This document shows, one piece after another, positions 34,686-43,619 of a stretch of 64,000 bases of DNA. The stretch is from an uncultured Clostridia bacterium (GTDB lineage Bacteria > Bacillota > Clostridia > TANB77 > UBA1234), in the NCBI GenBank assembly GCA_934149305.1, contig CAKPEF010000008.1:4682-68681 (forward strand), in the 5' to 3' direction. Position numbers and translations under genes: made by a program. Each line of letters opens with the position of its first letter. Within the stretch, counting starts at the first letter, position 1. Under the pieces are notes generated by a model that searched no databases, was not told the DNA's origin, and worked only from the letters and a program-made list of their open reading frames with translations.

Positions 34686-34890
34686 TTTTCCCTCCTTAAA
34701 AATTTGCGTGCCAGCAAAGCTTCAACGCACCCGGGTGTTTCAAGAACTCCCATTATTAAACCCAAGGCAGAAAATCCTTGGGAAAAGTGCTTTCTAACCC
34801 TTGCCGCCCGATTTCAAACCGGACATACTCCGTGAAAGTTCCCTGCCAACTAGGGGCAGCCACATTTCACATCAACGCATTATCACAGCA
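34686..34890 (-). promoter_or_regulatory. Structured 5' leader of the S10 operon
   Basis: About 205 nt between promoter and rpsJ, clearly GC-richer than the surroundings. Read on the minus strand it contains the hairpin CCCAAGG-attttctg-CCTTGGG, a GCTGCC/GGCAG pair around CCCTAGTT, an ACACCCGGGTG palindrome and a TGCG/CGCA stem just before the Shine-Dalgarno. This suits an autoregulatory ribosomal-protein leader (L4 or another operon protein), but it does not obviously match a leader I know. Together with the promoter it accounts for the 325-nt gap before the fic gene. Confidence 0.55.
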
Positions 34891-34896
34891 AGTATT

Positions 34897-34925
34897 ATTA
34901 TAAAGCCTACTAGCTAAAAAAGCAA
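34897..34925 (-). promoter_or_regulatory. Promoter of the S10 operon
   Basis: Minus strand TTGCTT (34920-34925), 17-nt spacer, TATAAT (34897-34902). Transcription from here gives a leader of about 205 nt. Confidence 0.7.
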
Positions 34926-35007
34926 GCTTTTTTTGAATTTTTTTCTTGTTTTATGTAAATTTATTTTTGCTAATTTTTGCAATTATAAATCAGGTTGATT
35001 TTCAGCG

Positions 35008-35613
35008 TTATTTTTTCAAATCCTTCACATTAAATAAGTTATATCCTTCATAATTATAACTTGTATCTATGCCTTTCATGTAGACTTCTCTGTCATTTAT
35101 TTTGTCTGTTAGTGCATTTTTTAACAAATATTTAATTTCTAGATTTTTTATTGGACTTCTCTCCATTGCCAATAGGTAATCTTCTTTGTTTATTTTGCTC
35201 CAATCAACTACCATTTTTAATTCTTTTTTTAGTATCATATCTAGCCATATTCTAGTGCTTCTTCCGTTTCCTTCTCTAAATGGATGAGCAACATTCATCT
35301 CTATATACTTTTCTACAATTTCATCAAAATTGCTTTGAGGCATTTGGTCAATTTTGTTTAAGGCTTCTTCTAAATACATTGCAGATACAAATCTAAAATT
35401 GTTTTTTGATATATTTTCTTTTCTAATTTCACCAGCAAATTCATATATATCTTCAAACAAATATTTATGTATTTCTGCTAAACCTTTGTATGTACCTACT
35501 TCTATTTTATCTAATGTTTTATTTTCGAACAATTCGATTGCCTTTATTTTTGTTATTCTTTCTTCTTTTGCTAGTTCTATCGAATTTGTTATACCTAATT
35601 TATTTTCTAACAT
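35008..35613 (-). CDS. Fic/DOC-family protein
   Basis: 201 residues. The Fic core HPFREGNGRSTRIWLDM carries the catalytic His and the HPFx(D/E)GNxR motif; the flap region is around YEFAGEIRKENISK. Fic proteins usually transfer AMP (or another nucleotide) to a target protein; the target is unknown. I see no clear inhibitory helix motif (S/T)xxxE(G/N) in the protein or a small antitoxin gene beside it. Confidence 0.85.
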   Translation of the reverse strand: MLENKLGITNSIELAKEERITKIKAIELFENKTLDKIEVGTYKGLAEIHKYLFEDIYEFAGEIRKENISKNNFRFVSAMYLEEALNKIDQMPQSNFDEIVEKYIEMNVAHPFREGNGRSTRIWLDMILKKELKMVVDWSKINKEDYLLAMERSPIKNLEIKYLLKNALTDKINDREVYMKGIDTSYNYEGYNLFNVKDLKK

Positions 35614-35700
35614 TATTATTTTATATGATGTTTAATATCATATTTTCCTTTCCATTTTCTTTTAGAATACCAAAAATTTTAGCAAATTGCAATTTTTGTT

Positions 35701-36654
35701 TTAAAGTTCTTCTCCAGCTCCTATTTTTCTAGCTTTTTTATATTTTTCGCCATCCTTTTTAGTTATTTTCTCTTCTTCTATGCCATTTGGTGTGCATATT
35801 TTTAATTCAACATAACCTTTGGATATTTTCGGATGTCTTAGTACTCTGTTTTGTGTGCCAGATATCTCTTCCTTACTTGCTAATAGATAGATGTATTTTT
35901 CGTCTTCGAATGGTGATTCTGCATCTTTTAAGTTCTTATGTATTTTTGTTCTTTCTATTCTACATGTAAAGTGACACCAATCATATTCTGGAAGCTTGCA
36001 CTCTGTGCCTTGCGGGCATGGCGCAATTATTGTTGCTCCTTGCTCTATTAAAGCTTTTTTGTATTTCATCATACTTTTGTAGTTTTCTGGCGTGCCTGGT
36101 TCTATTATAAATAGAAATTTATTTGTTGACTGCCATAGCTTTTTTAGTACAGTTTCTTTTTGTTCTTCTTTTATTTCATTTAGCATATATGAGGATACAA
36201 CAAAATCTGCTTTTTTTATAAACTCTCCTGCTGTTATATCTTTTAAAGTCCATTCAGCCTTTTCCAGATTTGTATTTTGCATAAGTTTTTTCCCAAATTT
36301 GAGCATGTTTTCTTCTCGCTCTACACATATTATTTCTTCAAAATCAAATATTTCATTAAGTGCCCATGTTGCCGCTCCTGTACCGGCTCCAACATCTAAA
36401 AGTGATTTTATTTCTATGTTCTTTATGTATTTATATGAATTTTCTATTGCAGAATGTACAGCGGTGTATGTCGCAGGCATTCTTGCATTTGCATACGAAA
36501 CAACATCTATCTCACTCGATAATAAAGTAGTTCCTGTTCTTTTTTGATTCATATATCTTTCGCTAATATTCGAATATGCATTCTTTAATTCTGTTTGTTT
36601 ATATTTATTTGATATTTCTTCTAAATTAGTTTTTAATTCTTCTGGCAGTTTCAT
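35701..36654 (-). CDS. Rsm22-like SAM methyltransferase with Fe-S cysteines
   Basis: 317 residues of the Rsm22 family. SAM-binding motif LLDVGAGTGAATWALNEIF and VVSSYMLNEI are clear. The four-cysteine pattern in CPQGTECKLPEYDWCHFTC is the proposed Fe-S site of this family. Relatives are linked to small-subunit rRNA or ribosome assembly; the bacterial role is not settled. It is separated from alr by two repeat units. Confidence 0.85.
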   Translation of the reverse strand: MKLPEELKTNLEEISNKYKQTELKNAYSNISERYMNQKRTGTTLLSSEIDVVSYANARMPATYTAVHSAIENSYKYIKNIEIKSLLDVGAGTGAATWALNEIFDFEEIICVEREENMLKFGKKLMQNTNLEKAEWTLKDITAGEFIKKADFVVSSYMLNEIKEEQKETVLKKLWQSTNKFLFIIEPGTPENYKSMMKYKKALIEQGATIIAPCPQGTECKLPEYDWCHFTCRIERTKIHKNLKDAESPFEDEKYIYLLASKEEISGTQNRVLRHPKISKGYVELKICTPNGIEEEKITKKDGEKYKKARKIGAGEEL

Positions 36655-36671
36655 TTTTCTCTCCCGTTTTA

Positions 36672-36855
36672 AGTTTGTTCACTAGTTATAATGTTTTTTA
36701 GATTTTATTTTAGTGTAGTACCTTCAATTGATTTTTTATGGAGCACACTGTGCTCCGCTACTTTTTTGGCACTAATATTTATTTGGTGCTGATTTTTATT
36801 TGTTTATGGAGCACGCCTAAGCTTAAGCTACATTTCTGCACTAATATTTATTTTG
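36672..36855 (+). repeat. Dispersed repeat, family R1, double copy
   Basis: Starts GTTTGTTCACTAGTTATAATG and contains two cores: perfect GGAGCACACTGTGCTCCGCTAC near 36739 and GGAGCACGCCTAAGCTTAAGC near 36807, separated by GGTGCTGATTTTTATTTGTTTAT. It ends directly at the alr stop codon (36856) and begins 17 nt before the methyltransferase start codon. Confidence 0.7.
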
Positions 36856-37917
36856 TTATACATATATTCTTGGCACTCTTTTTCCTATGTTACATATTAC
36901 TTCGTAACTTATTGTGTCTAGATGTTTTGCAACTTCATTTACATGCTCTATATCTCTTAATATTTCTACTGTGTCATGGACCTTTATGCTATCATCAATT
37001 TTAACAAATAGCATATCCATGCATATGTTTCCTATTATTTCACAAGGCTTATTATTTATATATACATTTCTTCCTTTATTTTTTCTGATTACACCATCTG
37101 CATATCCAATCGGCACTACAGCTATTTTTGTTTTTTCTTTCGCTGTATACGTTGCATTATACCCAAGTGTTTCTCCCTCTTCTAATGTATTTATTTGTAT
37201 AACTTCACTTTTTAATTTGAATGTTGGTTTTAATTCTAAATCTTTCTCATCAGTAAATCCATACATTATAATGCCAAGCCTACAACCATTTATATACTCT
37301 GGCTTTTTATATTTTTCCATTGCCTCGCTTGCCGATATATGTTTTATTTTTATTTTTGTACCTTCTATTAAATCTAGCATTTTTTTATATTTTTTCAATT
37401 GCTTATTATATAATTCTTCATTAGACGCCTCATATATGTGCGAGTATATTCCTTCTATGTCCACATTCGCATCTTTTAATTTGCAATATACTTTTTCTAA
37501 TTCTTTTTCATCTTTTATTCCTAATCTATTCATTCCTGTATTTAGCTTTATATGTACTTTGCATTTTTCATTTAGTACATCTTCTATTTCTTCTAAATAT
37601 TCGATGCTATTTATTGTTAATGTTATTTTGTTTTCAATTGCCTTTTTTATATATTCTTTTGGAATTATTCCTAAACAAAGAATTTGGATATCTATGTTTT
37701 GGTTTCTTATTGCAAGAGCTTCTTCAAATGTCGCAACTGCCAAATAATTCACGCCTGCTTCTATCATTTTAGGTATTACTCCAATTTCATGTCCATAGCA
37801 ATCCGCTTTAACAACACCAAAATAGTACTCATATTCATTATGCTTCTTTATTATCTTTTGGATGTTGTTTTTTATATTATTTAAATAAACTTCCATATAT
37901 GTATTTCTACTAAGCAT
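36856..37917 (-). CDS. alr: Alanine racemase
   Basis: 353 residues. Makes D-alanine for peptidoglycan. PLP lysine is in YFGVVKADCYGHE; the N-terminal TYMEVYLNNIKNNI, HIKLNTGMNRLGI, NGCRLGIIMYG and the C-terminal catalytic-Tyr region LGYNATYTAKEKTKIAVVPIGYADG are all in order, as is DMLFVKID. Active as a dimer. Unlinked from murF here. Confidence 0.95.
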   Translation of the reverse strand: MLSRNTYMEVYLNNIKNNIQKIIKKHNEYEYYFGVVKADCYGHEIGVIPKMIEAGVNYLAVATFEEALAIRNQNIDIQILCLGIIPKEYIKKAIENKITLTINSIEYLEEIEDVLNEKCKVHIKLNTGMNRLGIKDEKELEKVYCKLKDANVDIEGIYSHIYEASNEELYNKQLKKYKKMLDLIEGTKIKIKHISASEAMEKYKKPEYINGCRLGIIMYGFTDEKDLELKPTFKLKSEVIQINTLEEGETLGYNATYTAKEKTKIAVVPIGYADGVIRKNKGRNVYINNKPCEIIGNICMDMLFVKIDDSIKVHDTVEILRDIEHVNEVAKHLDTISYEVICNIGKRVPRIYV

Positions 37918-37940
37918 TATGTTCCTCCATCCTATTAGAG

Positions 37941-38852
37941 TTATATTTCCATTTCATCTTTTGGCATTGCTTTAAGATTTTTTTCTCTTAGTAGTCTATT
38001 TGCCACCTCTTCCAATGATGTTATTTGCGGACACTTAACATTTGTGTTAACATTTTTGCAATTTTCCTTTTCTTGCTCTAGTCTTAACATTCTAGCCATT
38101 TTTTTATCATCCGCCGGCATATTTCTTCTTTCTAATTTTATTCTTTCAACATCTTCTCTAGAATATGCAAATACTTCATTTAGTATTTGTTTTAATTCAT
38201 TCGTTCTTTCTATTGCTTTTTGATACTTCGCATTATTTTCATTATCTTCAATAAACATCTCCATTTCGGCAACTATATTTCTTGCGCTATATATTTTGTC
38301 GCCTTTTTCTTCATTTGGCCTATAAGTATATAAAAAGTTTTCTAAACTTTGTTTTCTTGTTTTTTCTTCTTTGGTTAATCCTCCAAAAATTTTTGCAATT
38401 CCTTTTTTATTATCTTTTTCATTTAGCACTGCAAGTTCTTGTTCTAATGACTTTTTATCCTCTGCTGTAGCCACATTTTTAAAACTTTCAAATACCCTTT
38501 GCTTTAAATAGTTTTGATCGATTTTTGAAAGTGCCTGGATTTCATCACTAAATCCTCCTCTTTCAGCACTCGTACCTAACCTTAATAAATTTCTCATTTC
38601 TTCATTATTTATGTTGCAATTTTGAATTGCTTTTAGTGATGTATCTAAAGTCGCTTTGTATCTATTTACATGTGACTCGAAATATATTCCATAGTATGCA
38701 TCGATTCTTTTTGTTTGTTCTTTTATTTTTGCACTAAGTTCTAATACATCGGCAAAAGTTTCAGCCTCTCCAAAAACTTTTATATTTTTGTAATCAAACA
38801 TCGTTTTTACTTTTGATTTTCTTTCTTCTTCACTCATTCCTAGTTCTTGCAT
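37941..38852 (-). CDS. Helical protein of unknown function
   Basis: 303 residues, charged, almost entirely helical with coiled-coil tendency (about 50-90 and 185-260), no signal peptide or membrane segment. I do not recognise a family. GGGGG lies upstream of the ATG. It sits 17 nt downstream of tex and 24 nt upstream of alr on the same strand and may be co-transcribed with both. Confidence 0.55.
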   Translation of the reverse strand: MQELGMSEEERKSKVKTMFDYKNIKVFGEAETFADVLELSAKIKEQTKRIDAYYGIYFESHVNRYKATLDTSLKAIQNCNINNEEMRNLLRLGTSAERGGFSDEIQALSKIDQNYLKQRVFESFKNVATAEDKKSLEQELAVLNEKDNKKGIAKIFGGLTKEEKTRKQSLENFLYTYRPNEEKGDKIYSARNIVAEMEMFIEDNENNAKYQKAIERTNELKQILNEVFAYSREDVERIKLERRNMPADDKKMARMLRLEQEKENCKNVNTNVKCPQITSLEEVANRLLREKNLKAMPKDEMEI

Positions 38853-38868
38853 TTTTAATTCCCCCTTT

Positions 38869-41016
38869 TTAGTTACAATCTTTCATTGATAACCCAACTT
38901 TTTTCTTTTCTAAATCTATTTTTATAACTCTTACTTTTACTATATCGCCAACTGATACTACATCCATTGGATTCTTTATGTATTTATCGCTCATTTCAGA
39001 TATATGAACTAGCCCATCGTTTTTTACACCTATATCTACAAATGCTCCAAAATCAATTACATTTCTAACTGTACCTGTTAATATCATACCTTCTTTTAGA
39101 TCTTCTATTTTTAATACATCGCTTCTTAAAACAGGCTTCGGCATTTCATCTCTCGGGTCTCTACCTGGTTTTTGAAGCTCTTTTATTATGTCTTTAATAG
39201 TAGGAACACCTATATTTAATTCTGTTGCTAACTTTTCTGCATTTACTGTATTCAAATTTACTCTAATCTCTGCTGATTTATCTTTTAAGTCTTGTACTTT
39301 AAATCCGATTTGCTCTAAAATCTTTTCTGCTGTTTCATAACTTTCTGGATGTACTGATGTGTTATCTAGCGGATTTTCTCCATCTGTTATTCTTAGGAAG
39401 CCTGCACATTGTGTGTACGCTGCCGGTCCTAACTTTGATACTTTTAAAAGTTCTTTTCTGTTTTTTAATTTTCCTTTTTCGTCTCTGTATTTAACTATAT
39501 TATTTGCCACTGTTTTGCTTATTCCTGAAACATATTTTAAAAGTGATGGTGTTGCTGTGTTTAAATCTACTCCAACACTGTTTACTGCATCTTCTACTAC
39601 ACCTGTTAAGCTTTCATCCAATTTGTTCTGATTTACATCGTGCTGATATTGACCAACGCCAATGCTTTTAGGGTCTATTTTTACAAGTTCTGCAAGTGGA
39701 TCTTGTAGTCTTCTTGCAATTGAAATTGCTCCTCTTAGTGATACATTTATATCTGGATATTCTTCTGTTGCGAGCTTTGAAGCAGAATATACAGAAGCTC
39801 CAGCTTCACTAACTATTGCATAATGAATATCGTGTTTTACATCTTTTATCATGTCTGCAACAAACATTTCTGATTCTCTTGAGGCTGTTCCATTTCCAAT
39901 CGCTATCATGTTTATATTGTATTTATTTATTAGTTCTAATAATTTCTTTTTTGCCCCTTCAACATCATTTTGTGGTTCTGTTGGATATACTGTAGTTGTG
40001 TCTAAAAGTTTTCCTGTGTCATCTATTACTGCAATTTTGCAACCTGTTCTATAAGCTGGATCAAATCCCATTACTGTCAAGTTTTTAAGTGGTGCTTGAA
40101 GAAGAAGTTTTTTAGCATTTTGTCCGAATACTTTTATTGCTTTTTCTTCTGCTACCTCTGAAAGTTCATTTCTTACTTCATTTTCAACTGATGGTTTTAT
40201 AAGTCTTTTATATGAATCTGCTATAACAAGCTCCATTGTATCTTTAAAGCTACCATCTTTTATTAAAATTCTTTTTTCTAGATATTCAATTATTTTATCA
40301 TCTGTTCCATCAATTTTTACTTTTAAAAATTCTTCTTTTTCGCCTCTGTTTATTGCCAAAATTCTATGACTAGGAATTCTTTTTACAGCCTCTTCGTAAT
40401 CGTAATACATCTCATAAACACTTTTTTCATCCTTTGCTGCTTTTGTCACTATAATTCCATCTCTATATATGATTTTTCTTATATCTTTTCTATATTCTGC
40501 AACATCTGATATCATCTCTGAAACAATATCCATAGCACCAGCTATTGCATCCTCAACTGTTTCAACACCTTTTTCGGCATTTATAAAATCATTTGCTATT
40601 TCTTTCAAATCTTTCTTTTCTTTTTGTTCAAACAATATAACAGCAAGTGGCTCTAAACCTTTTTCTTTTGCGATAGTTGCTCTTGTTCTCTTCTTTTGTT
40701 TATATGGTCTATATAAATCTTCTACTTCTGTCATTGTAACGGCAGTTTCAATTTTGCTTTTTAGTTCATCATCTAATTTTCCTTGCTCATCAATAAGTCT
40801 TATAACTTCTTCTTTTCTTTTTTCAAGGTTTCTCAAATATGTAAGTTTATCAAATAGTTCACGAAGCTCTACATCAGAAAGTTCTCCTGTTTGCTCTTTT
40901 CTATATCTAGCTATGAATGGAATTGTGTTTCCTTCATCTATTAACTTAACAGCATTTTCAACTTGAAAAGGCTTTAAATTCAATTCCTCTGCAATTTTTG
41001 TTTCTATCAAATTCAT
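38869..41016 (-). CDS. tex: Tex-family RNA-binding transcription accessory protein
   Basis: 715 residues. N-terminal Tex domain (FIARYRKEQTGELSDVELREL), YqgF-like RNase-H fold (VMGFDPAYRTGCKIAVID), helix-hairpin-helix region (VGVDLNTATPSLLKYVSGIS) and a C-terminal S1 domain (GMILTGTVRNVIDFGAFVDIGVKNDGLVHISEMSD). Binds nucleic acid and affects transcription and toxin expression in some species. Confidence 0.95.
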   Translation of the reverse strand: MNLIETKIAEELNLKPFQVENAVKLIDEGNTIPFIARYRKEQTGELSDVELRELFDKLTYLRNLEKRKEEVIRLIDEQGKLDDELKSKIETAVTMTEVEDLYRPYKQKKRTRATIAKEKGLEPLAVILFEQKEKKDLKEIANDFINAEKGVETVEDAIAGAMDIVSEMISDVAEYRKDIRKIIYRDGIIVTKAAKDEKSVYEMYYDYEEAVKRIPSHRILAINRGEKEEFLKVKIDGTDDKIIEYLEKRILIKDGSFKDTMELVIADSYKRLIKPSVENEVRNELSEVAEEKAIKVFGQNAKKLLLQAPLKNLTVMGFDPAYRTGCKIAVIDDTGKLLDTTTVYPTEPQNDVEGAKKKLLELINKYNINMIAIGNGTASRESEMFVADMIKDVKHDIHYAIVSEAGASVYSASKLATEEYPDINVSLRGAISIARRLQDPLAELVKIDPKSIGVGQYQHDVNQNKLDESLTGVVEDAVNSVGVDLNTATPSLLKYVSGISKTVANNIVKYRDEKGKLKNRKELLKVSKLGPAAYTQCAGFLRITDGENPLDNTSVHPESYETAEKILEQIGFKVQDLKDKSAEIRVNLNTVNAEKLATELNIGVPTIKDIIKELQKPGRDPRDEMPKPVLRSDVLKIEDLKEGMILTGTVRNVIDFGAFVDIGVKNDGLVHISEMSDKYIKNPMDVVSVGDIVKVRVIKIDLEKKKVGLSMKDCN

Positions 41017-41041
41017 TATATAACTCCTCTCTAATTTCTTG

Positions 41042-41410
41042 CTAATTAAGTCCTATATAATATGCCAAATCATATATCGTATTTATTACTTGTTCCTTAA
41101 ATATTATTAGTGCTACTGCCAATATCAATATTATTATAGTGGCTATTATCCTGCCTTTTTTGGATGTTTTCTTTTTAACTATAGTCACGATACCTACTAT
41201 AAATGCTACTATGGCTAACAAAATTCCTCCTAATTTAGCAGCTAATAATCCAAGTGGTGCAGGATCGTATGCTGGTGGACCATACAAAATCATTGGTGGT
41301 TCTATTCCGTATAACGGTTCTACTGCTGGCATTCCATATAATACTTTTTGCTTTAAACCTATAAAAAATGCTCCTACAGCCACTAATATTTTTCCTAACT
41401 TGTTTTTCAT
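41042..41410 (-). CDS. Small membrane protein with LYG-Pro repeats, partner of the radical SAM enzyme
   Basis: 122 residues. A short N-terminal hydrophobic helix (KILVAVGAFFIGL) is followed by three nine-residue units LYGMPAVEP, LYGIEPPMI, LYGPPAYDP (residues about 25-51), then two hydrophobic helices. The start overlaps the stop of the radical SAM gene as ATGA, so translation is coupled, with AGGAGG 7 nt upstream. The repeated Tyr-Gly-Pro-rich segment flanked by membrane helices could be a modification substrate, but this is inference. No family recognised. Confidence 0.6.
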   Translation of the reverse strand: MKNKLGKILVAVGAFFIGLKQKVLYGMPAVEPLYGIEPPMILYGPPAYDPAPLGLLAAKLGGILLAIVAFIVGIVTIVKKKTSKKGRIIATIIILILAVALIIFKEQVINTIYDLAYYIGLN

Positions 41411-42501
41411 TTTACTGCCTCCTTTAACAATTTGTTTAAGCATAAATTGGGTTTATTCTCTTCAAAATTCCACGTATGAAGTGAATCTCCTTTGCAATAT
41501 TTATAATCCTTGCATTTTTCGCATTCTGTGCATTTTTGCCTATCTTCATTTCTAAACCATTTAAAGCCATTTTCCCAGGTGTTTACGAAATCATCTTTTC
41601 TTATATTGCCTTGTATTAGATCTTTTCTTCTTGGTACATTCGGACACACAAAAATATCCCCATTATAGAGTATACTTCCTGTTAAATAACCCGTATGGCA
41701 GAAAAAACTTTGACCTCTTACTTCTTTTTCATCTTTCATTCCTAAAAAATGTGAACAACCATATGTAATATCAAATTTTGAATGTCTTCTTTTGTCTTTT
41801 ATAAAATCTATGAGTCTTCTATAATCGTTTGTATCTAAAGCAATGGTTGCATTATCGTTTGCTCTGCCTATCGGATCCATATTTACAATTCGCCAAGAAT
41901 CGACTCCTAAATCTTTCATAACTTTATATAATTCATCTAATTCATTTATTGATGATTTGCTTACAACTGTTGTAACTTGCAAACAATATAAAAATTTCGC
42001 TTCTCTTAATTTTTTTATATTCTGCATTATTTTTTTATAAGAACCAGGCACGCCTCTAAATTCATCATGTGTTTTATCAAGTCCATCTATACTTATTGAA
42101 ACTGTACCCATTTTAGTTTCTTTCATTTTTGATATAATCTCATCGTTTATTAAAATTCCATTCGTTGTCATTCCCCATTTATATCCTAAATCACTTGCAT
42201 ATTTCATTACCTCAAAAAGATCATCTCTAACTAGTGGCTCACCACCTGTAACATTTATAAGTATTTTAGATGCATCATACTTCTCGGATATTGATTTAAA
42301 TGCATTTTTAATCTCTTCTGTTCTTAATTCATCTGTTAATTTTGTTTGTTCACCAGCCCTACTTCCACAATGTTTGCACCTAGCATTACATCTTAATGTT
42401 GTTTCCCAAAACAAGTTTTTTAGCATTGGTTTCTGCGACAAACTTTTCCTATATTCATATGTAAGTTCTGCTTCTCCAATTTTCATTATTTCTTTGAACA
42501 T
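41407..42501 (-). CDS. Radical SAM/SPASM-domain enzyme
   Basis: 364 residues. WETTLRCNARCKHCGSRAGE holds the CxxxCxxC that binds the SAM [4Fe-4S] cluster; GGEPLVR, SISIDGL and the C-terminal CHTGYL..CPNVPR..CTECEKCKDYKYC give a SPASM region for auxiliary clusters. SPASM enzymes usually modify peptides or proteins. The overlapping downstream small membrane protein with LYG repeats is the obvious candidate partner. Reaction unknown. Confidence 0.85.
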   Translation of the reverse strand: MFKEIMKIGEAELTYEYRKSLSQKPMLKNLFWETTLRCNARCKHCGSRAGEQTKLTDELRTEEIKNAFKSISEKYDASKILINVTGGEPLVRDDLFEVMKYASDLGYKWGMTTNGILINDEIISKMKETKMGTVSISIDGLDKTHDEFRGVPGSYKKIMQNIKKLREAKFLYCLQVTTVVSKSSINELDELYKVMKDLGVDSWRIVNMDPIGRANDNATIALDTNDYRRLIDFIKDKRRHSKFDITYGCSHFLGMKDEKEVRGQSFFCHTGYLTGSILYNGDIFVCPNVPRRKDLIQGNIRKDDFVNTWENGFKWFRNEDRQKCTECEKCKDYKYCKGDSLHTWNFEENKPNLCLNKLLKEAVK

Positions 42502-42647
42502 AACTTTTTCCTTTCATATGTCTTATTTGTTATATCATTTTCAATTATATAGAAACTGCTTGTTTTATGCAATAGAAAAGATTTTTAGAAATTTTTGTTT
42601 GTCTCGAATATTACAAATAAAAATGAATATTTTTACTCACAAAAATA

Positions 42648-42687
42648 AAAGAAACATGAATAGCTAACTTCTTATTCATGTTTCTTT
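42648..42687 (-). terminator. Terminator after the 42708 gene
   Basis: Minus strand AAAGAAACATGAATA / TATTCATGTTTCTTT, 15-bp perfect arms with a 10-nt loop, then TATTTTTG. Confidence 0.85.
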
Positions 42688-42707
42688 ATTGGTTTGGTTT
42701 TAAAATT

Positions 42708-43043
42708 TCATTCTTCGCCATAATTTGATAAGTATTCTTGCCCCACGAACAGATCTAATTGCTTTGCAAGCTCTTGTTCTCCTTCTAAGATTTCGATTTT
42801 TTTGAAAATTTTCTCTACGAACATTCCACTTTGGTAGCAAAAGAAATACCTTTCAAGGTCTTCTGTCACCACTTCTAGCATTCCGCCTTCTTTCATGTCG
42901 TACCTGTTCCACGGAACGATTACTTTGGGTGGATCTATTTCAGTATATATCATATACCGAATAACACCCTTTGGTTTTTTTGAAACTTTTACAACGGAGT
43001 TTCTGTAATAAAAAAGCTCGCTTGGATGCAAAGAAAAGTCCAT
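42708..43043 (-). CDS. Orphan protein of unknown function, contains a sense CGG codon
   Basis: 111 residues, no signal peptide or membrane segment, mixed alpha/beta, starting MDFSLHPSELFYYRNSVVKV. No family recognised. It is somewhat GC-richer than its neighbours and has one in-frame CGG (42957-42959, in GVIRYMIY); a +1 shift there would meet TGA two codons later, so it must be read as a sense codon if the protein is made. It is a single-gene unit with its own terminator. Confidence 0.55.
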   Translation of the reverse strand: MDFSLHPSELFYYRNSVVKVSKKPKGVIRYMIYTEIDPPKVIVPWNRYDMKEGGMLEVVTEDLERYFFCYQSGMFVEKIFKKIEILEGEQELAKQLDLFVGQEYLSNYGEE

Positions 43044-43120
43044 AATAACCCCCCAGACAAATTTGTTTTACACCTTTATTTTACTGTATTTATGGCGTAT
43101 TTGCAAGTATATTTTACAAT

Positions 43121-43157
43121 AAAATGAGTGCCTTATTTTTACTTCAAGCACTCATTA
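43121..43157 (-). terminator. Terminator after the 43163 gene
   Basis: Minus strand ATGAGTGCTT / AAGGCACTCAT with an 11-nt loop, followed by TTTTATTG. Confidence 0.7.
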
Positions 43158-43162
43158 TCCTT

Positions 43163-43615
43163 TTATTTTTTGAATATTCTTCTAAAGAATCCTTTTTCTT
43201 CTTTGGCTACATCTATTGTAGTTTCTTCTGCTTTTTCTATGTCTTCTTCTTTTATTTTTTCTTTTTCTCTAGCCTCATTTATTTTTTTAAATATATTATC
43301 TGATGAATACATTTCTCTCGTTTTATTTTCTTTTTTTAATGAATTTTGCTGTAGCATTGCCATAAATTCATCTTTTTCTTCTTTAGTTTCTATCCAATAG
43401 TTTAATTCAAGTAACGCAAGCATTGCTAAGGTTTCTCGTTTTACATTTTGCTCTATTAAACTTTTATCAGCATCATACACAGGATTATATGTTTCTAACC
43501 TGTTTGATTTTATTAAATCATATAATTTTTGGGGTATTTTATTTACATATTCTTCTTCCATAATATTTAATATACTATAAACTTCTGAATACACTTCTTT
43601 TGTTTTTATATCCAT
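43163..43615 (-). CDS. Helical protein of unknown function
   Basis: 150 residues, starting MDIKTKEVYSEVYSILNIME; acidic and helical, ending in a basic tail (KEEKGFFRRIFKK). The ATG at 43613-43615 is 4 nt past the stop of the upstream gene and follows GAGGAG, so the two form an operon. No family recognised. Confidence 0.6.
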   Translation of the reverse strand: MDIKTKEVYSEVYSILNIMEEEYVNKIPQKLYDLIKSNRLETYNPVYDADKSLIEQNVKRETLAMLALLELNYWIETKEEKDEFMAMLQQNSLKKENKTREMYSSDNIFKKINEAREKEKIKEEDIEKAEETTIDVAKEEKGFFRRIFKK

Positions 43616-43619
43616 ACCG

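Noticed and set aside
34700..34880. A tRNA or rRNA fragment in the GC-rich stretch before rpsJ.
   Set aside because: No cloverleaf or TTCGA-type T-arm could be drawn; its position between promoter and rpsJ fits an mRNA leader.
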